A DNA stretch of 64,000 nucleotides, from the NCBI RefSeq assembly GCF_022369515.1, contig NZ_CP059724.1, forward strand, positions 1,612,001 through 1,676,000. Reading direction: 5' to 3'. Shown here piece after piece: positions 1 to 9,662 of the stretch. A program made the position numbers and the translations under genes. The stretch comes from Paenibacillus sp. 19GGS1-52. Lineage in GTDB: Bacteria > Bacillota > Bacilli > Paenibacillales > Paenibacillaceae. How positions within the stretch are numbered: the stretch's first letter is position 1; the number at the start of each line of letters is the position of its first letter. A model generated the notes under the pieces. That model saw only the letters and a program-made list of their open reading frames with translations, was not told where the DNA came from and ran no database searches.

Positions 1-1176
1 GAGATCATTAAACTGGCTAAGAAGACTGGAGCCAAGCTGAAGATCATTCCGGCGTTTAATGACCTGATTACTGGCAAGATATCCGTTAAGAAGCTGCGGG
101 ATGTTAGTGTGGAGGATCTACTGGGACGTGAGCCGGTTGTTGCTGACCTGAATAGTATTTTGGGGTATGTCCACAACAAGACGGTGCTGGTAACGGGGGC
201 AGGTGGATCTATTGGCTCTGAACTGTGCCGCCAGATTGCCCCCTTTGCTCCTGTTAATCTCCTGCTGCTAGGACACGGGGAGAATAGCATCTACACGATT
301 GAAATGGAGCTGCGCAAGAAATTCCCAGGGCTGAACATTGTTACGGTTATAGCAGATGTACAGGATCGGACGCGGATGATGGATGTCTTCCGCAGTCATA
401 CGCCACAGCTGGTCTTTCATGCGGCAGCGCATAAGCATGTTCCCTTGATGGAACGCAACCCATCTGAAGCGATTAAGAATAATGTGTTTGGTACACGGAA
501 TGTTGCAGATTGTGCAGATAGATTTGCGGCAGAGCGATTTGTAATGATCTCTTCAGACAAGGCGGTTAATCCCACCAGTGTAATGGGGGCGACTAAGCGA
601 ATAGCGGAAATGTATGTACAGAGCTTGAACACAACAAGTGAAACAAAGTTCTCAGTCGTACGCTTCGGTAATGTGCTTGGCAGCAGAGGTAGTGTAATCC
701 CGGCATTCAAGGAACAGATTGCAGCTGGTGGTCCAGTCACTGTGACCCACCCAGAGATGGTACGTTACTTCATGACCATTCCGGAAGCTGTCCAATTAGT
801 GATTCAATCCGGTTCTTTTGCCATAGGTGGGGAAGTATTTATCTTAGATATGGGACAACCAGTGAAGATTCTGACACTTGCGGAGGATCTCATTACCCTC
901 TCGGGTTATGAGCCGTATAAGGATATTGAGATTACATTTAGCGGCATTCGTGCTGGTGAGAAGCTGTATGAAGAGCTGCTGACTGATGAAGAGAACTTAA
1001 GCTCTACGCAGAATGATCGGATCTTCATTGGCAGACCCAATGTCATTAGCCAAAATCAGCTGGAGCTGGAGTTCAAGCGTTTGGAACGTGTGTTGGCTGA
1101 AGATGGAGCAACTATACGTGAAGTGATTAATCAGATTGTACCGATGCAGCCAGTATCGCAAGTGGCCATCAGTTAA
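1..1176 (+). CDS. CapD/FlaA1-like nucleotide-sugar dehydratase/epimerase (5' truncated)
   Basis: The reading frame is open from base 1, so the start lies outside the window; 391 codons are visible. It encodes the catalytic half of a polysaccharide biosynthesis protein of the CapD/FlaA1/WbpM type, which converts UDP-HexNAc to a 4-keto or epimerised sugar. Seen: the family linker LRDVSVEDLLGRE at bases 91-129, the Rossmann motif GAGGSIGSE near 193-219, SSDKAVNPTS near 550-579 and the active-site region VMGATKR near 580-600. In long members of this family the part upstream holds membrane helices and a second Rossmann-like domain; the visible upstream residues fit that. It heads the polysaccharide locus and probably supplies an acetamido sugar. 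The exact reaction cannot be told from the fragment. Confidence 0.9.
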   Translation, partial: EIIKLAKKTGAKLKIIPAFNDLITGKISVKKLRDVSVEDLLGREPVVADLNSILGYVHNKTVLVTGAGGSIGSELCRQIAPFAPVNLLLLGHGENSIYTIEMELRKKFPGLNIVTVIADVQDRTRMMDVFRSHTPQLVFHAAAHKHVPLMERNPSEAIKNNVFGTRNVADCADRFAAERFVMISSDKAVNPTSVMGATKRIAEMYVQSLNTTSETKFSVVRFGNVLGSRGSVIPAFKEQIAAGGPVTVTHPEMVRYFMTIPEAVQLVIQSGSFAIGGEVFILDMGQPVKILTLAEDLITLSGYEPYKDIEITFSGIRAGEKLYEELLTDEENLSSTQNDRIFIGRPNVISQNQLELEFKRLERVLAEDGATIREVINQIVPMQPVSQVAIS

Positions 1177-1200
1177 CTAATTCGTAATGGAGGATACTCA

Positions 1201-1887
1201 ATGTTCAACAAGAGATGGAAGAAGATATTGCTATGGACTCTATCAATCATTGTAGTGCTAGGCGTTGCTGGATTGTTTGCAGCTAATTATGCTGTGGACA
1301 AACTTATGAATTCCATGGCTGGAGGATTTGACTTGGAATCAGAAAATAACGTAAAAGGTATCCCAGAAGACGGCATAACGCCTCCTGCTACAGTGGCTAA
1401 CGATAATAGTACCACCATGGAAAGCACAGCAAACCCAATGGCAGACCCGACAGCGTTACCTACAGAAGGTAGCCCGGTTACGGGAAACACTACAGGAGAG
1501 AATGTAGCCTCTGCAACCAGCAAGCCGACAAATACTCCAACCACAGATAAAGGAACTACTAAAGATGGTTATGCCGCACAGGTATCTACGGATAAAGCTC
1601 AAGAAATTAAAAAGAATGTAACTGTCAAAGAGAAGGCAGATGTAGCTACTATTGTGATGGGACAATTAAGTGTATCTGATATTAAACGGCTACAGGAACT
1701 GGCCAGCGGTGGCTTATCCATCGATGAGAAACGTGAGGCTCGCAGTATCATCCTCGGTAAAGTAACTGAGGCTCAATATAACGAGTTGTCACAGATCGCC
1801 AAGAAGTATGGAGTAAGTCAAGGGAAGACACGTGATCAAATATTAGTAGAAGAACAATCACAAGCAAAAGAAGAGGGAAGTGAGTAA
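1201..1887 (+). CDS. membrane-anchored hypothetical protein
   Basis: This 228-residue protein has a basic N-terminus followed by one hydrophobic segment (about residues 9-29), then a Thr/Pro/Ser-rich, low-complexity stretch (about 55-115) and a charged helical C-terminal part. This suggests a single-pass anchor, a flexible wall-crossing linker and a small extracytoplasmic domain. GGAGG at 1190-1194 fits the ATG. It ends two bases before the stalk-domain gene, so the two are probably co-translated. No family was recognised; a role in polysaccharide assembly or secretion is inferred only from position. Confidence 0.8.
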   Translation: MFNKRWKKILLWTLSIIVVLGVAGLFAANYAVDKLMNSMAGGFDLESENNVKGIPEDGITPPATVANDNSTTMESTANPMADPTALPTEGSPVTGNTTGENVASATSKPTNTPTTDKGTTKDGYAAQVSTDKAQEIKKNVTVKEKADVATIVMGQLSVSDIKRLQELASGGLSIDEKREARSIILGKVTEAQYNELSQIAKKYGVSQGKTRDQILVEEQSQAKEEGSE

Positions 1888-1889
1888 GC

Positions 1890-2915
1890 ATGTCTAAAAT
1901 GAAATTTCCAGCCGCAGCTTTATTGCTGGTTATGCTAATCGGAATAGCACCCTTAACGGCATCCGCACCCTTATCTGCATCAGCTGCAGCAGTAAGCGCA
2001 AGTACAGCTGCAACTATCAAGTCAATCAAGGTACAGAATATGAATGTGAAGATGGTATTTGACGGTGTAAGCCTGTTGCCTCCTGAAGGACAATATGTAT
2101 TCATCCATAATAATACAACTTATGTTCCCCTACGCTTTATGTCATATGCTCTGCAGAAGAGTGTGAGCTGGGATGCCAAGAATGTTAAAGTTACGGTGGC
2201 TGAACCAAGCTCTGCAGAAATGGTTGTTATTAAAGAATACTTAATGAATGCATCGAATGGCACTACAGTCGCGACGAAGAGTATTGCCTTAAATAATGTT
2301 ATGGCGAGCTATGAATTTAATGGCACAGCTAAGAGTGTACCGACGGGTCAGGGAAGTTATATATTGAACGGATCATTGTATGTTCCCCTGCGCTTTCTAT
2401 CAGAGTCAGTAGGTAATAACATTACTTGGGATCAGAAATCGAAGACTATAACTGCTGCTTCAAAGGCCTATATAGAACAGACCGATGGTAATAGCACCAA
2501 TCCTGGGCAAGGAAACAGTGGTAGTGGAAATCAAGCAGTGACAGCTACCCCAGCTCCAACAAATTCATCAGGATCAGCCGGTAGTGGAGCTGGAACTGGA
2601 ACTATCACCTATGAAAGTATAACCAGTGCCACGGAAGGTAAACTTAATGCGCTTAGAGCTCAAAGCCAATCCACGCTTATAGGTATTGCTTTGGAATATG
2701 TTGCAGCTAAGGACGATGCCAGCAAGCAGAGCATTATGGCGAAGGGTAAATCACAGCTAGCATCCTTTACGGCTAGTTTCAATAGTATAGTAGCTGACGC
2801 AGAGCAGAAACTAAAAGCTAACGGCTATAGCACAGATATCATTAATCAATATAGAAGTACTTTTGAGGCCGAGTTGCAAGCTGGATTGGCTTTGGCTGAA
2901 GGTATGGGGAATTAG
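1890..2915 (+). CDS. secreted stalk-domain (copper amine oxidase N-terminal-like) protein
   Basis: This 341-residue protein has a signal peptide (about residues 1-27, ending near TASA). Two copies of the stalk module found at the N-terminus of copper amine oxidases follow, recognisable by YVPLRFMSYAL near residue 75 and YVPLRFLSES near 165, each followed by VSWD/ITWD and a beta strand. After a Gly/Ser/Asn-rich linker (about 205-240) comes a helical C-terminal region. Such modules are common in Paenibacillus envelope proteins and usually bind wall or form adhesive stalks; no enzymatic domain is present. It lies directly after the membrane-anchored protein and before the initiating sugar transferase. 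Confidence 0.85.
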   Translation: MSKMKFPAAALLLVMLIGIAPLTASAPLSASAAAVSASTAATIKSIKVQNMNVKMVFDGVSLLPPEGQYVFIHNNTTYVPLRFMSYALQKSVSWDAKNVKVTVAEPSSAEMVVIKEYLMNASNGTTVATKSIALNNVMASYEFNGTAKSVPTGQGSYILNGSLYVPLRFLSESVGNNITWDQKSKTITAASKAYIEQTDGNSTNPGQGNSGSGNQAVTATPAPTNSSGSAGSGAGTGTITYESITSATEGKLNALRAQSQSTLIGIALEYVAAKDDASKQSIMAKGKSQLASFTASFNSIVADAEQKLKANGYSTDIINQYRSTFEAELQAGLALAEGMGN

Positions 2916-2943
2916 ATTATTAGTCTAAAGGTCAGGTGGATTT

Positions 2944-3573
2944 ATGAGGCCATATATTATTGGGAAACAAATTATTGATTTCATACTGGCTTTAATTGGG
3001 ATTCTCCTGTTATGGCCTTTTTTCTTGATCATTGCTGTTGCTATAAGACTGAATTCTAAAGGACCTATCCTATTCAGACAGAGACGATTAGGAAAGAACA
3101 AAACCGAGTTCTATATCCTTAAATTTAGAACGATGCGGACAGATACGCCTAACGAGATGCCAACTCATATGTTGGAAGACCCTGATTTCTTTATAACTAA
3201 AGTAGGAAAGTTTCTTAGGAGAACAAGCTTGGATGAATTGCCGCAAATCATTAATATCCTCAAGGGTGAAATGAGTATCGTAGGGCCCCGTCCGGCGCTA
3301 TGGAATCAATTCGATTTGATAGCTGAACGGGATAAATACGGGGCAAATGATATTAAGCCAGGTTTAACAGGGTGGGCTCAGATTAATGGGAGGGATGAAC
3401 TTCCCATTGAACAAAAGGCAAAACTGGATGGAGAGTATGTTGGCGATTTCTCACTTTTTTTTGACCTGAAGGTATTTCTATTGACTGTATTAAGTGTCCT
3501 TAAATCTGATGGTATAAGAGAAGGCGTAACGGATCAAGAAGTGACTTCAAATACCGAAGGAGCTACTTTATAA
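2944..3573 (+). CDS. initiating sugar-phosphate transferase (PglC/EpsL-like)
   Basis: This 209-residue bacterial sugar transferase probably moves a sugar 1-phosphate from a UDP-sugar to undecaprenyl phosphate, the first membrane step of repeat-unit assembly. Seen: an N-terminal re-entrant hydrophobic helix (about residues 10-33), the basic RQRRLGKN segment, KFRTM, the catalytic Asp-Glu pair in SLDELPQ, and VGPRPAL. The length matches the short monotopic class that lacks the extra membrane region of WcaJ. An AGGTGG ribosome site lies about six bases before the ATG. The next gene starts immediately after its stop. Confidence 0.93.
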   Translation: MRPYIIGKQIIDFILALIGILLLWPFFLIIAVAIRLNSKGPILFRQRRLGKNKTEFYILKFRTMRTDTPNEMPTHMLEDPDFFITKVGKFLRRTSLDELPQIINILKGEMSIVGPRPALWNQFDLIAERDKYGANDIKPGLTGWAQINGRDELPIEQKAKLDGEYVGDFSLFFDLKVFLLTVLSVLKSDGIREGVTDQEVTSNTEGATL

Positions 3574-4437
3574 ATGTCCAAACGAAAAATATTAATTACC
3601 GGTAAAGGTAGCTATATAGGAACGAGTCTCATCAAATGGTTAGAGCAATGGCCTGAGCAATATGAAATAGTGGAATTGTCGGTCAGAGGTACTGAATGGA
3701 AGCTACATGATTTCTCTATTTATGATGTTGTGCTTCATGTAGCTGGAATTGCACATGTGTCTGCTGATCCTAATTTGGAACAGCAATACTATGAAATTAA
3801 TCGAGACTTGGCTATTGAGGTTGCTAATAAAGCAAAGAGGGAGAAGGTTAAACAGTTCATTTTTATGAGCAGTATGATTATTTATGGATCTGATAGCAAG
3901 ATTGGTGAAAACATGGTTATTACCAAGGAAACGAAACCAGATCCTGCTGATTTCTATGGGAGAAGTAAATTGGAGGCAGATATTGCTATTCAGAAATTGA
4001 GCAGTGAACAATTTAATACAGTCTTAGTTAGAACGCCCATGGTATATGGTCCGAATTGCAAAGGGAACTTTCCTAGGCTCAAAAAATTAGCTAAGAGCTC
4101 CCCAATATTTCCAGACATAGGAAATCAACGAAGTATGATTTTTGTGGATAATTTATGTGAGTTTTTAAGATTAGTCATCGATAAAAAAGTTATAGGGATT
4201 TTTTATCCTCAGAATAAAGAGTATGTAAGTACATCCGACATAATTAGAGTAATGGCTAGTGCCATGAATAAAAAAATTAAGCTAGTAAAGATATTCAACC
4301 CATCGCTAAAAATAATGTCAAATAAAATAAATATAATTAACAAAATATTTGGAAGTAAGGTCTATGATCAGACATTGCCCCCTTCATTCGATTATTGTGT
4401 AGTTGATTTCGAGAATTCAATAAAAATAAGTATGTAA
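3574..4437 (+). CDS. NAD-dependent sugar epimerase/dehydratase (SDR)
   Basis: This 287-residue extended short-chain dehydrogenase has a variant glycine motif TGKGSYIGTS near residue 9, and FMSSMIIYG followed by the catalytic YGRSK near residue 129. It probably modifies a nucleotide sugar or an undecaprenyl-linked sugar for the same polysaccharide. Its ATG touches the stop of the initiating transferase, indicating tight co-expression. Pairs like this (a short SDR next to a PglC-like transferase) are common in surface polysaccharide loci. It resembles neither RmlD nor GalE closely enough to name a product. The last third is notably AT-rich. Confidence 0.85.
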   Translation: MSKRKILITGKGSYIGTSLIKWLEQWPEQYEIVELSVRGTEWKLHDFSIYDVVLHVAGIAHVSADPNLEQQYYEINRDLAIEVANKAKREKVKQFIFMSSMIIYGSDSKIGENMVITKETKPDPADFYGRSKLEADIAIQKLSSEQFNTVLVRTPMVYGPNCKGNFPRLKKLAKSSPIFPDIGNQRSMIFVDNLCEFLRLVIDKKVIGIFYPQNKEYVSTSDIIRVMASAMNKKIKLVKIFNPSLKIMSNKINIINKIFGSKVYDQTLPPSFDYCVVDFENSIKISM

Positions 4438-4454
4438 CTAGGTGGAAAGAATTC

Positions 4455-5564
4455 ATGAAGAAAAAAGTATTGTTACTTGGGAATCATGGTTTTGTGATCT
4501 ATAACTTTCGAAAAGAGCTAATCCAAGAACTGCTGAAGGATGGGTATGAAGTATACATTTCTCTACCAATGGATGAAAAGGTTGCAACTATGGTTACCTG
4601 GGGATGTAAGTTCATAGAAACGAAAGTGGACAGAAGAGGGACAAATCCTATTTCTGACCTAAAACTTCTTCTACATTATGTTCACATTCTCAGAAAAGTT
4701 AAACCAGATGTTGTTCTTACGTATACGATAAAACCGAATCTGTATGGTGGATTAGCAACCAGACTGTTGGGAATACCCTGTATTAATAATATTACTGGAC
4801 TGGGAAGTGGTTTTAGCCATAATTCGGTGCTCAAGAAATTTCTATCACTACTCTATAAGGTTAGCCTAAAAAAATCATATTGTGTATTTTTTCAGAATAC
4901 ACAGGATCGAAACACTTTACTAGAGAGCAAATCTATTACAAGTAATCACGAGCTGATTCCAGGCTCAGGTGTGAATTTAATGGATTTTGAATACAAGCAA
5001 TTCCCTCCAGAAGTAACAGCGTTAACATTTATATTCATTGGAAGAATTATGAGGGATAAGGGAATAGATCAATATCTTGAAGCGGCAAAGATAATAACAC
5101 AGAAATATCCTAATACCATATTTAATCTGATTGGATTTATCGAAAAGACACAGCCTTATTATAACGAAATGATTAATCAATATGCTGAAGAAGGATACAT
5201 AAAGTATCTGGGATATCAATCTGATGTTAAACCCTTTCTTGAAGAATCGCACTGTATTATTCAAGCATCTCATGGTGGCGAGGGCTTATCAAATGTATTA
5301 CTTGAGACAGCCGCGACAGGAAGGGTTCTAATTGCTTCTGACATTCCAGGTTGTAGAGAGACTATATCGGAAGGTAACAATGGCTACACATTTCAAGCCA
5401 AGAATACCAATAGCTTGGTTAATAAGATTGAAAAGTTTATCCATTTATCTTACCTAGATAAATTACAAATGGGGATAAATTCGCGAACTAAAGTCGAGAG
5501 AGAGTTTGATAGAAATATTGTAGTGCAAGCTTATATGAGTAAGGTTAAAGAAATCTGCAGTTAA
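4455..5564 (+). CDS. GT4 family glycosyltransferase
   Basis: This 369-residue GT-B enzyme has an N-terminal acceptor domain (GNHGFVIYNFRKEL near residue 9, TYTIKPNLYGG near 93, NNITGLGSGF near 114) and a C-terminal donor domain with FIGRIMRDKG near 194 and the HGGEGLSNVLLETAATGR motif near 272, whose Glu residues hold the nucleotide sugar. This pattern is typical of CapM/PglA-like enzymes that add the second sugar, often a HexNAc, to the lipid carrier. GGTGGAAAG lies about ten bases before the ATG. Donor and linkage cannot be told. Confidence 0.9.
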   Translation: MKKKVLLLGNHGFVIYNFRKELIQELLKDGYEVYISLPMDEKVATMVTWGCKFIETKVDRRGTNPISDLKLLLHYVHILRKVKPDVVLTYTIKPNLYGGLATRLLGIPCINNITGLGSGFSHNSVLKKFLSLLYKVSLKKSYCVFFQNTQDRNTLLESKSITSNHELIPGSGVNLMDFEYKQFPPEVTALTFIFIGRIMRDKGIDQYLEAAKIITQKYPNTIFNLIGFIEKTQPYYNEMINQYAEEGYIKYLGYQSDVKPFLEESHCIIQASHGGEGLSNVLLETAATGRVLIASDIPGCRETISEGNNGYTFQAKNTNSLVNKIEKFIHLSYLDKLQMGINSRTKVEREFDRNIVVQAYMSKVKEICS

Positions 5565-5585
5565 TACCATTGATATGGAGTGTAA

Positions 5586-6911
5586 ATGATGTCTAAAATT
5601 GCGGTAGTTGGTACAGGATATGTGGGTTTAGTATCGGGAGCAATTCTTTCTGATTTTGGGCATACGATAACGTGTGTAGATATTGATCAGACTAAAATTG
5701 ATAACTTAAAGAACGGAATAATTCCTATATTTGAGCCAGGGCTTGATGTCATAGTTCAGAAAAACTATGAGACTAAACGCCTTGATTTCACTACTAATAT
5801 TAAAGAAGCAGTTGAGAATAATGATGTTATTTTTATAGCAGTTGGCACGCCCCCTGCTGACGATGGCAGCGCAGATTTGAAGTATGTAATTTCTGTAGCG
5901 CAAAGTATAGCAACCTATATGAATGGTTATAAAGTGGTTGTTGATAAATCAACAGTACCAATAGGAACGGGTCAAAAGGTGAAGGCTATGATCCAGGATA
6001 CTCTAAATGAAAGAGGAGTGGAGTATAGGTTCGATGTTGTTTCGAATCCTGAGTTTCTAAGAGAGGGTTCGGCAGTACAAGACTTCACACATCCCGACCG
6101 AGTGGTTATTGGAGCTGAAAGTGAGCACGCGATTGAAGTCATGAAAGAGGTCTATAGAGTACTTTATATTAATGAAACTCCTTTTGTGGAAACCAACATT
6201 GAGACGGCTGAGATGATTAAATATGCTTCTAATGCATTTCTTGCAATGAAAATCACTTTTATCAATGAGGTCGCTAATGTATGCGAAATGGTAGGGGCAG
6301 ACGTTCAGAAAGTAGCGAAAGCTATGGGACAAGATGGACGGATCTCACCTAAATTTTTGCACGCAGGACCGGGTTACGGCGGTAGCTGCTTCCCTAAAGA
6401 TACTTTAGCTCTTGCACGGATTGCACAAGACTGTGGGGAACCGATTTCTCTGATTGAAACTACTGTTCAAGCAAATGAAAGACAAAAATTGAGAATGGTA
6501 AAAAAAATTGTGAATGCCATGGGTAACGTTGAAGGGAAGACAATTGCTATACTCGGTGTAACATTCAAACCTAATACAGATGACATGAGAGATGCGCCTT
6601 CACTAGTGATTTTACCTGAACTTGCTAAGCATGGTGCGAATCTAAAAGTCTATGATCCTGAAGGTGAAAAGGAAGGTAAATGGAGACTTAAAGATATAGA
6701 AGAGAATATTGTCTGGTGTGACGATACATATCAAGCTATTGAAAATACAGACGCAATAGTATTACTTACCGAGTGGAATGAATTTAGAAATCTAGATTTT
6801 GATCGACTTAGAGAAATAAATGGTGGGAATTATTTCTTTGATTTGAGAAATATTTATAACAAAGTCACGTTGATCGAAAAAGGCTTTCAATACTTTGGGG
6901 TAGGGGTTTGA
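5586..6911 (+). CDS. ugd: UDP-glucose 6-dehydrogenase
   Basis: This 441-residue enzyme performs the two-step NAD-dependent oxidation of UDP-glucose to UDP-glucuronate. Seen: the N-terminal Rossmann motif [11 protein letters not shown] near residue 8, the GTPP loop, [19 protein letters not shown], and the catalytic cysteine in [13 protein letters not shown] near residue 263, then the C-terminal UDP-binding part with [15 protein letters not shown]. It is full length and has all expected motifs. Two ATGs lie in tandem (5586 and 5589) behind a GGAG at 5577-5580. It feeds the next gene, a UDP-glucuronate epimerase-like enzyme, so the polymer probably contains uronic acid. Confidence 0.96.
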   Translation: MMSKIAVVGTGYVGLVSGAILSDFGHTITCVDIDQTKIDNLKNGIIPIFEPGLDVIVQKNYETKRLDFTTNIKEAVENNDVIFIAVGTPPADDGSADLKYVISVAQSIATYMNGYKVVVDKSTVPIGTGQKVKAMIQDTLNERGVEYRFDVVSNPEFLREGSAVQDFTHPDRVVIGAESEHAIEVMKEVYRVLYINETPFVETNIETAEMIKYASNAFLAMKITFINEVANVCEMVGADVQKVAKAMGQDGRISPKFLHAGPGYGGSCFPKDTLALARIAQDCGEPISLIETTVQANERQKLRMVKKIVNAMGNVEGKTIAILGVTFKPNTDDMRDAPSLVILPELAKHGANLKVYDPEGEKEGKWRLKDIEENIVWCDDTYQAIENTDAIVLLTEWNEFRNLDFDRLREINGGNYFFDLRNIYNKVTLIEKGFQYFGVGV

Positions 6912-6913
6912 AT

Positions 6914-7909
6914 ATGCTATTAAAACCTGTTGATAATACAAAAACATATCTTATTACTGGTGCTGCCGGCTTTATTGGTATGCATCTATCGCAGAAACTA
7001 TTAGAGCTAGGCTGCAGGGTTATAGGACTCGATAATATTAATGACTATTACGATATAAACCTCAAGTATAGCCGTCTGGATATATTGAGTAAGTATGATA
7101 GCTTTGTATTTCATAAAGCTGATCTGGTTGATAAGGTTTATCTTGAGAAGCTCTTTACAGAGTATAATATTGATATTGTAGTAAATCTTGCAGCTCAGGC
7201 AGGAGTAAGATACAGTTTGGAAAACCCGGATACATATATCCAATCCAATATTGTTGGCTTTTTGAATATCCTTGAAATGTGTAGACATCATCAGATAAAA
7301 CATCTTCTTTATGCATCATCAAGTTCAGTATATGGTGCGAATAAGAAGGTCCCATTTTCTACAGAGGACATGGTTGACCAACCAGTGAGCTTGTATGCAG
7401 CAACCAAGAAGTCGAGTGAATTGATGGCTCATACTTACAGTCACCTTTTTGCAATTCCAACCACCGGGTTGCGTTTTTTTACAGTATATGGACCCTATGG
7501 TAGACCTGATATGGCCTACTTTTCCTTTACCAAAGCAATTATGGAAGGCAAGCCTATCAAAGTATTTAATAATGGGAATATGTTTCGCGACTTCACTTAT
7601 ATAGATGATATAATTGACGGCATAATTCGGCTTATACCTAATTCTCCTGCACTGATTAAGGTGCCACCTTATAAGATCTATAATATAGGGAATAACAAGC
7701 CGGAAAAACTTATGGATTTTATCGAGGCCATTGAATCTGCAGTTGGTAAAGAGGCCATTAAGGAATATCACCCGATGCAGCCTGGGGATGTTTATCAAAC
7801 CTATGCGGATGTCACTGATCTCATTAATGATGTTGGCTTTAAGCCAGATACTCCTATTCAAGAGGGAATTGGAAGGTTTGTGGACTGGTGGTCTTCCTAT
7901 CAGAAGTAA
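6914..7909 (+). CDS. UDP-glucuronate 4-epimerase-like SDR
   Basis: This 331-residue extended SDR has [15 protein letters not shown] near the N-terminus, [19 protein letters not shown], the SSSVYG segment and the catalytic [13 protein letters not shown] and AAQAGVRYS are typical of UDP-glucuronate 4-epimerases, which make UDP-galacturonate. A TTG at 6908 overlaps the ugd stop, but ATG 6914 sits seven bases after the TAGGGGT ribosome site (6901-6907) and is preferred. With ugd immediately upstream the pair forms a UDP-glucose to UDP-galacturonate module. Confidence 0.9.
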   Translation: MLLKPVDNTKTYLITGAAGFIGMHLSQKLLELGCRVIGLDNINDYYDINLKYSRLDILSKYDSFVFHKADLVDKVYLEKLFTEYNIDIVVNLAAQAGVRYSLENPDTYIQSNIVGFLNILEMCRHHQIKHLLYASSSSVYGANKKVPFSTEDMVDQPVSLYAATKKSSELMAHTYSHLFAIPTTGLRFFTVYGPYGRPDMAYFSFTKAIMEGKPIKVFNNGNMFRDFTYIDDIIDGIIRLIPNSPALIKVPPYKIYNIGNNKPEKLMDFIEAIESAVGKEAIKEYHPMQPGDVYQTYADVTDLINDVGFKPDTPIQEGIGRFVDWWSSYQK

Positions 7910-7926
7910 CGGAGGCTTTTATTATT

Positions 7927-8478
7927 ATGATGTACATAAATATGATAATTAGAGTAATTTATAATCTGTTTAGGCTGAATATCTTGAAACTGTTCCGTCA
8001 TAAAGGTATTTTCTTTACCCAAATTCAATTTCTGTCTGTGAATACAAGAATAGATATTAGGGGACGGAATTCAAGGTTAACTTTTAAAGGAAGAGTTAGT
8101 GCTAGAACTGGTGTAACACTAGCCGTGCGAAACGGGGATTTAGTGATAGGTAATAATGTTTTTTTTAATAATGGTTGTATTGTTACATGTCATGAACGTA
8201 TAAAAATTGGTGATAACTGCTTGTTTGGACCAAATGTTTTATTCTATGATCATGATCATATTTATGGACACGGGAAAATTGTTAATAAGGAAGGCTATAA
8301 GAAAGCACCTGTTGAGCTAGGGAATAATATCTTTGTTGGAGCTAATTCTGTGATTTTAAAGGGAAGTATAATTGGTGATAATTGTGTTATAGGAGCAGGA
8401 ACTATTATCAAGGGGATTATCCCAGCTAATAGTTTGGTTCACCAAAAAGTGGAAGTTGTTATTAAACCAATAGTTTGA
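7927..8478 (+). CDS. hexapeptide-repeat acyltransferase
   Basis: This 183-residue protein of the left-handed beta-helix type has isoleucine/valine-rich hexapeptide turns from about residue 75 (IGNNVFFNNGCIVTCH, IGDNCLFGPNVLF, LGNNIFVGANSVILKG, IGDNCVIGAGTII). The HDH within YDHDHIYG fits the catalytic histidine region of CoA-dependent O-acetyltransferases. It probably acetylates a sugar of the repeat unit. The frame is open back to a GTG at 7888 inside the previous gene, but GGAGG at 7911-7915 points to ATG 7927 (or 7930). Confidence 0.88.
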   Translation: MMYINMIIRVIYNLFRLNILKLFRHKGIFFTQIQFLSVNTRIDIRGRNSRLTFKGRVSARTGVTLAVRNGDLVIGNNVFFNNGCIVTCHERIKIGDNCLFGPNVLFYDHDHIYGHGKIVNKEGYKKAPVELGNNIFVGANSVILKGSIIGDNCVIGAGTIIKGIIPANSLVHQKVEVVIKPIV

Positions 8479-8526
8479 TTTTTGAAAGTATACGATCATA
8501 TGTTGTAAGTAAAAAATGATAGGAAG

Positions 8527-9621
8527 ATGAACTTGAAAACTTATATATTCGTTAGGAATTTGAAATATAGACCGAGTACATATTATAGAATATATCAATA
8601 TATTCAAGATTATTCTAATGAAAACATATTAATAAGCGAATTCGAAAAAAATGAGTATTATGAAAAAAAAAATAATAAAAGTTTAAGGTTTTTTAATAAG
8701 GTTTATTATGGGTTCTTAGCTGGATATATAAGAAGAATTTTATTTTTATTGAAAATGTATCGAAATAAAGGATATATAATATATATTCAGAGAGAGGTCT
8801 TTCCAAAATTTATAGGCCCATTAGGGATGTTTCTGCTTAAGAAAGCACTACAAAAGTCTTATCAGATATACTGGGATTTTGATGATAATATTTTCGCGAC
8901 CAAGGAAATTACACACTATGAAAAGAAAAAACTTTCTGATTCTTCAAGAAGGATAATTGTTGGTAATCAATTCTTAAAAGAAAAGATTGATAAAAAGTAT
9001 TTTCATAAGATAGATGTTATTAATACTTCAGATATTATGATGAAGAATATTGATATTGAAAGAGTAAATATTGCTAGATTAAAAGAATTTGATGATCAAG
9101 TAGTACTTCTATGGGTAGGTACTAAAATTAATTTGATCTATTTAGAAAATATAATAGAAGAATTAGATAAGGCGGCCACACAGTTAAATGAAAAGAAACT
9201 AATTCTCAGAATTGTTAGTAATGCAAATATAATTATGAAAACAAAAAAGTTGAAAATTGAGAATATTGTCTGGGATAGAGATAGAGCATTAGATGAAATG
9301 CTAAAAGCACATATTGGTCTTATGCCTCTTAGTGACGATGAAATAACAAAAGGAAAATGTGCTTTTAAAGCTGTACAAAACATTGGCTGTGGTTTACCAA
9401 TTATTATCTCTAATGTTGGAATGAATAAGGAATTAATCTATGATAATGGGTATTTAATAAATGAAAATAATGAATGGATATTTTCGGTAATAGAGTTATG
9501 TAATGACAAACAAAGTTGGTTAAATAAATCTCGAGCTTCAAGAAGATTATGGGAAAAAAAATTCAACGCTGAAAAGATTAAAAAGTACTTATTCGAATTG
9601 CTACAGATTAATAATATCTAA
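8527..9621 (+). CDS. glycosyltransferase (GT-B fold, AT-rich)
   Basis: This 364-residue protein has the outline of a GT4-type enzyme: a basic N-terminal half with YIQREVFPKF and the acidic WDFDDNIF segment, then VLLWVGTKINLIYLE and, in the donor domain, IGLMPLSDDEITKGKCAFK followed by NIGCGLPIIISNVGMNKEL. The glutamates common in EX7E motifs are not obvious, so donor binding may differ from the family norm. Codon use is strongly A/T-biased compared with the heme genes later in the window, suggesting transfer. AGGAAG lies a few bases before the ATG. Specificity is unknown. Confidence 0.8.
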   Translation: MNLKTYIFVRNLKYRPSTYYRIYQYIQDYSNENILISEFEKNEYYEKKNNKSLRFFNKVYYGFLAGYIRRILFLLKMYRNKGYIIYIQREVFPKFIGPLGMFLLKKALQKSYQIYWDFDDNIFATKEITHYEKKKLSDSSRRIIVGNQFLKEKIDKKYFHKIDVINTSDIMMKNIDIERVNIARLKEFDDQVVLLWVGTKINLIYLENIIEELDKAATQLNEKKLILRIVSNANIIMKTKKLKIENIVWDRDRALDEMLKAHIGLMPLSDDEITKGKCAFKAVQNIGCGLPIIISNVGMNKELIYDNGYLINENNEWIFSVIELCNDKQSWLNKSRASRRLWEKKFNAEKIKKYLFELLQINNI

Positions 9622-9662
9622 AATTACAGTATTCGCAACAAAGTAATAGGGTGGGGTAATAT

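Noticed and set aside
3574..4437. Assignment as RmlD (dTDP-4-dehydrorhamnose reductase)
   Set aside because: Motifs and location (next to the initiating transferase) fit a different SDR subgroup; RmlD-specific patterns are absent.
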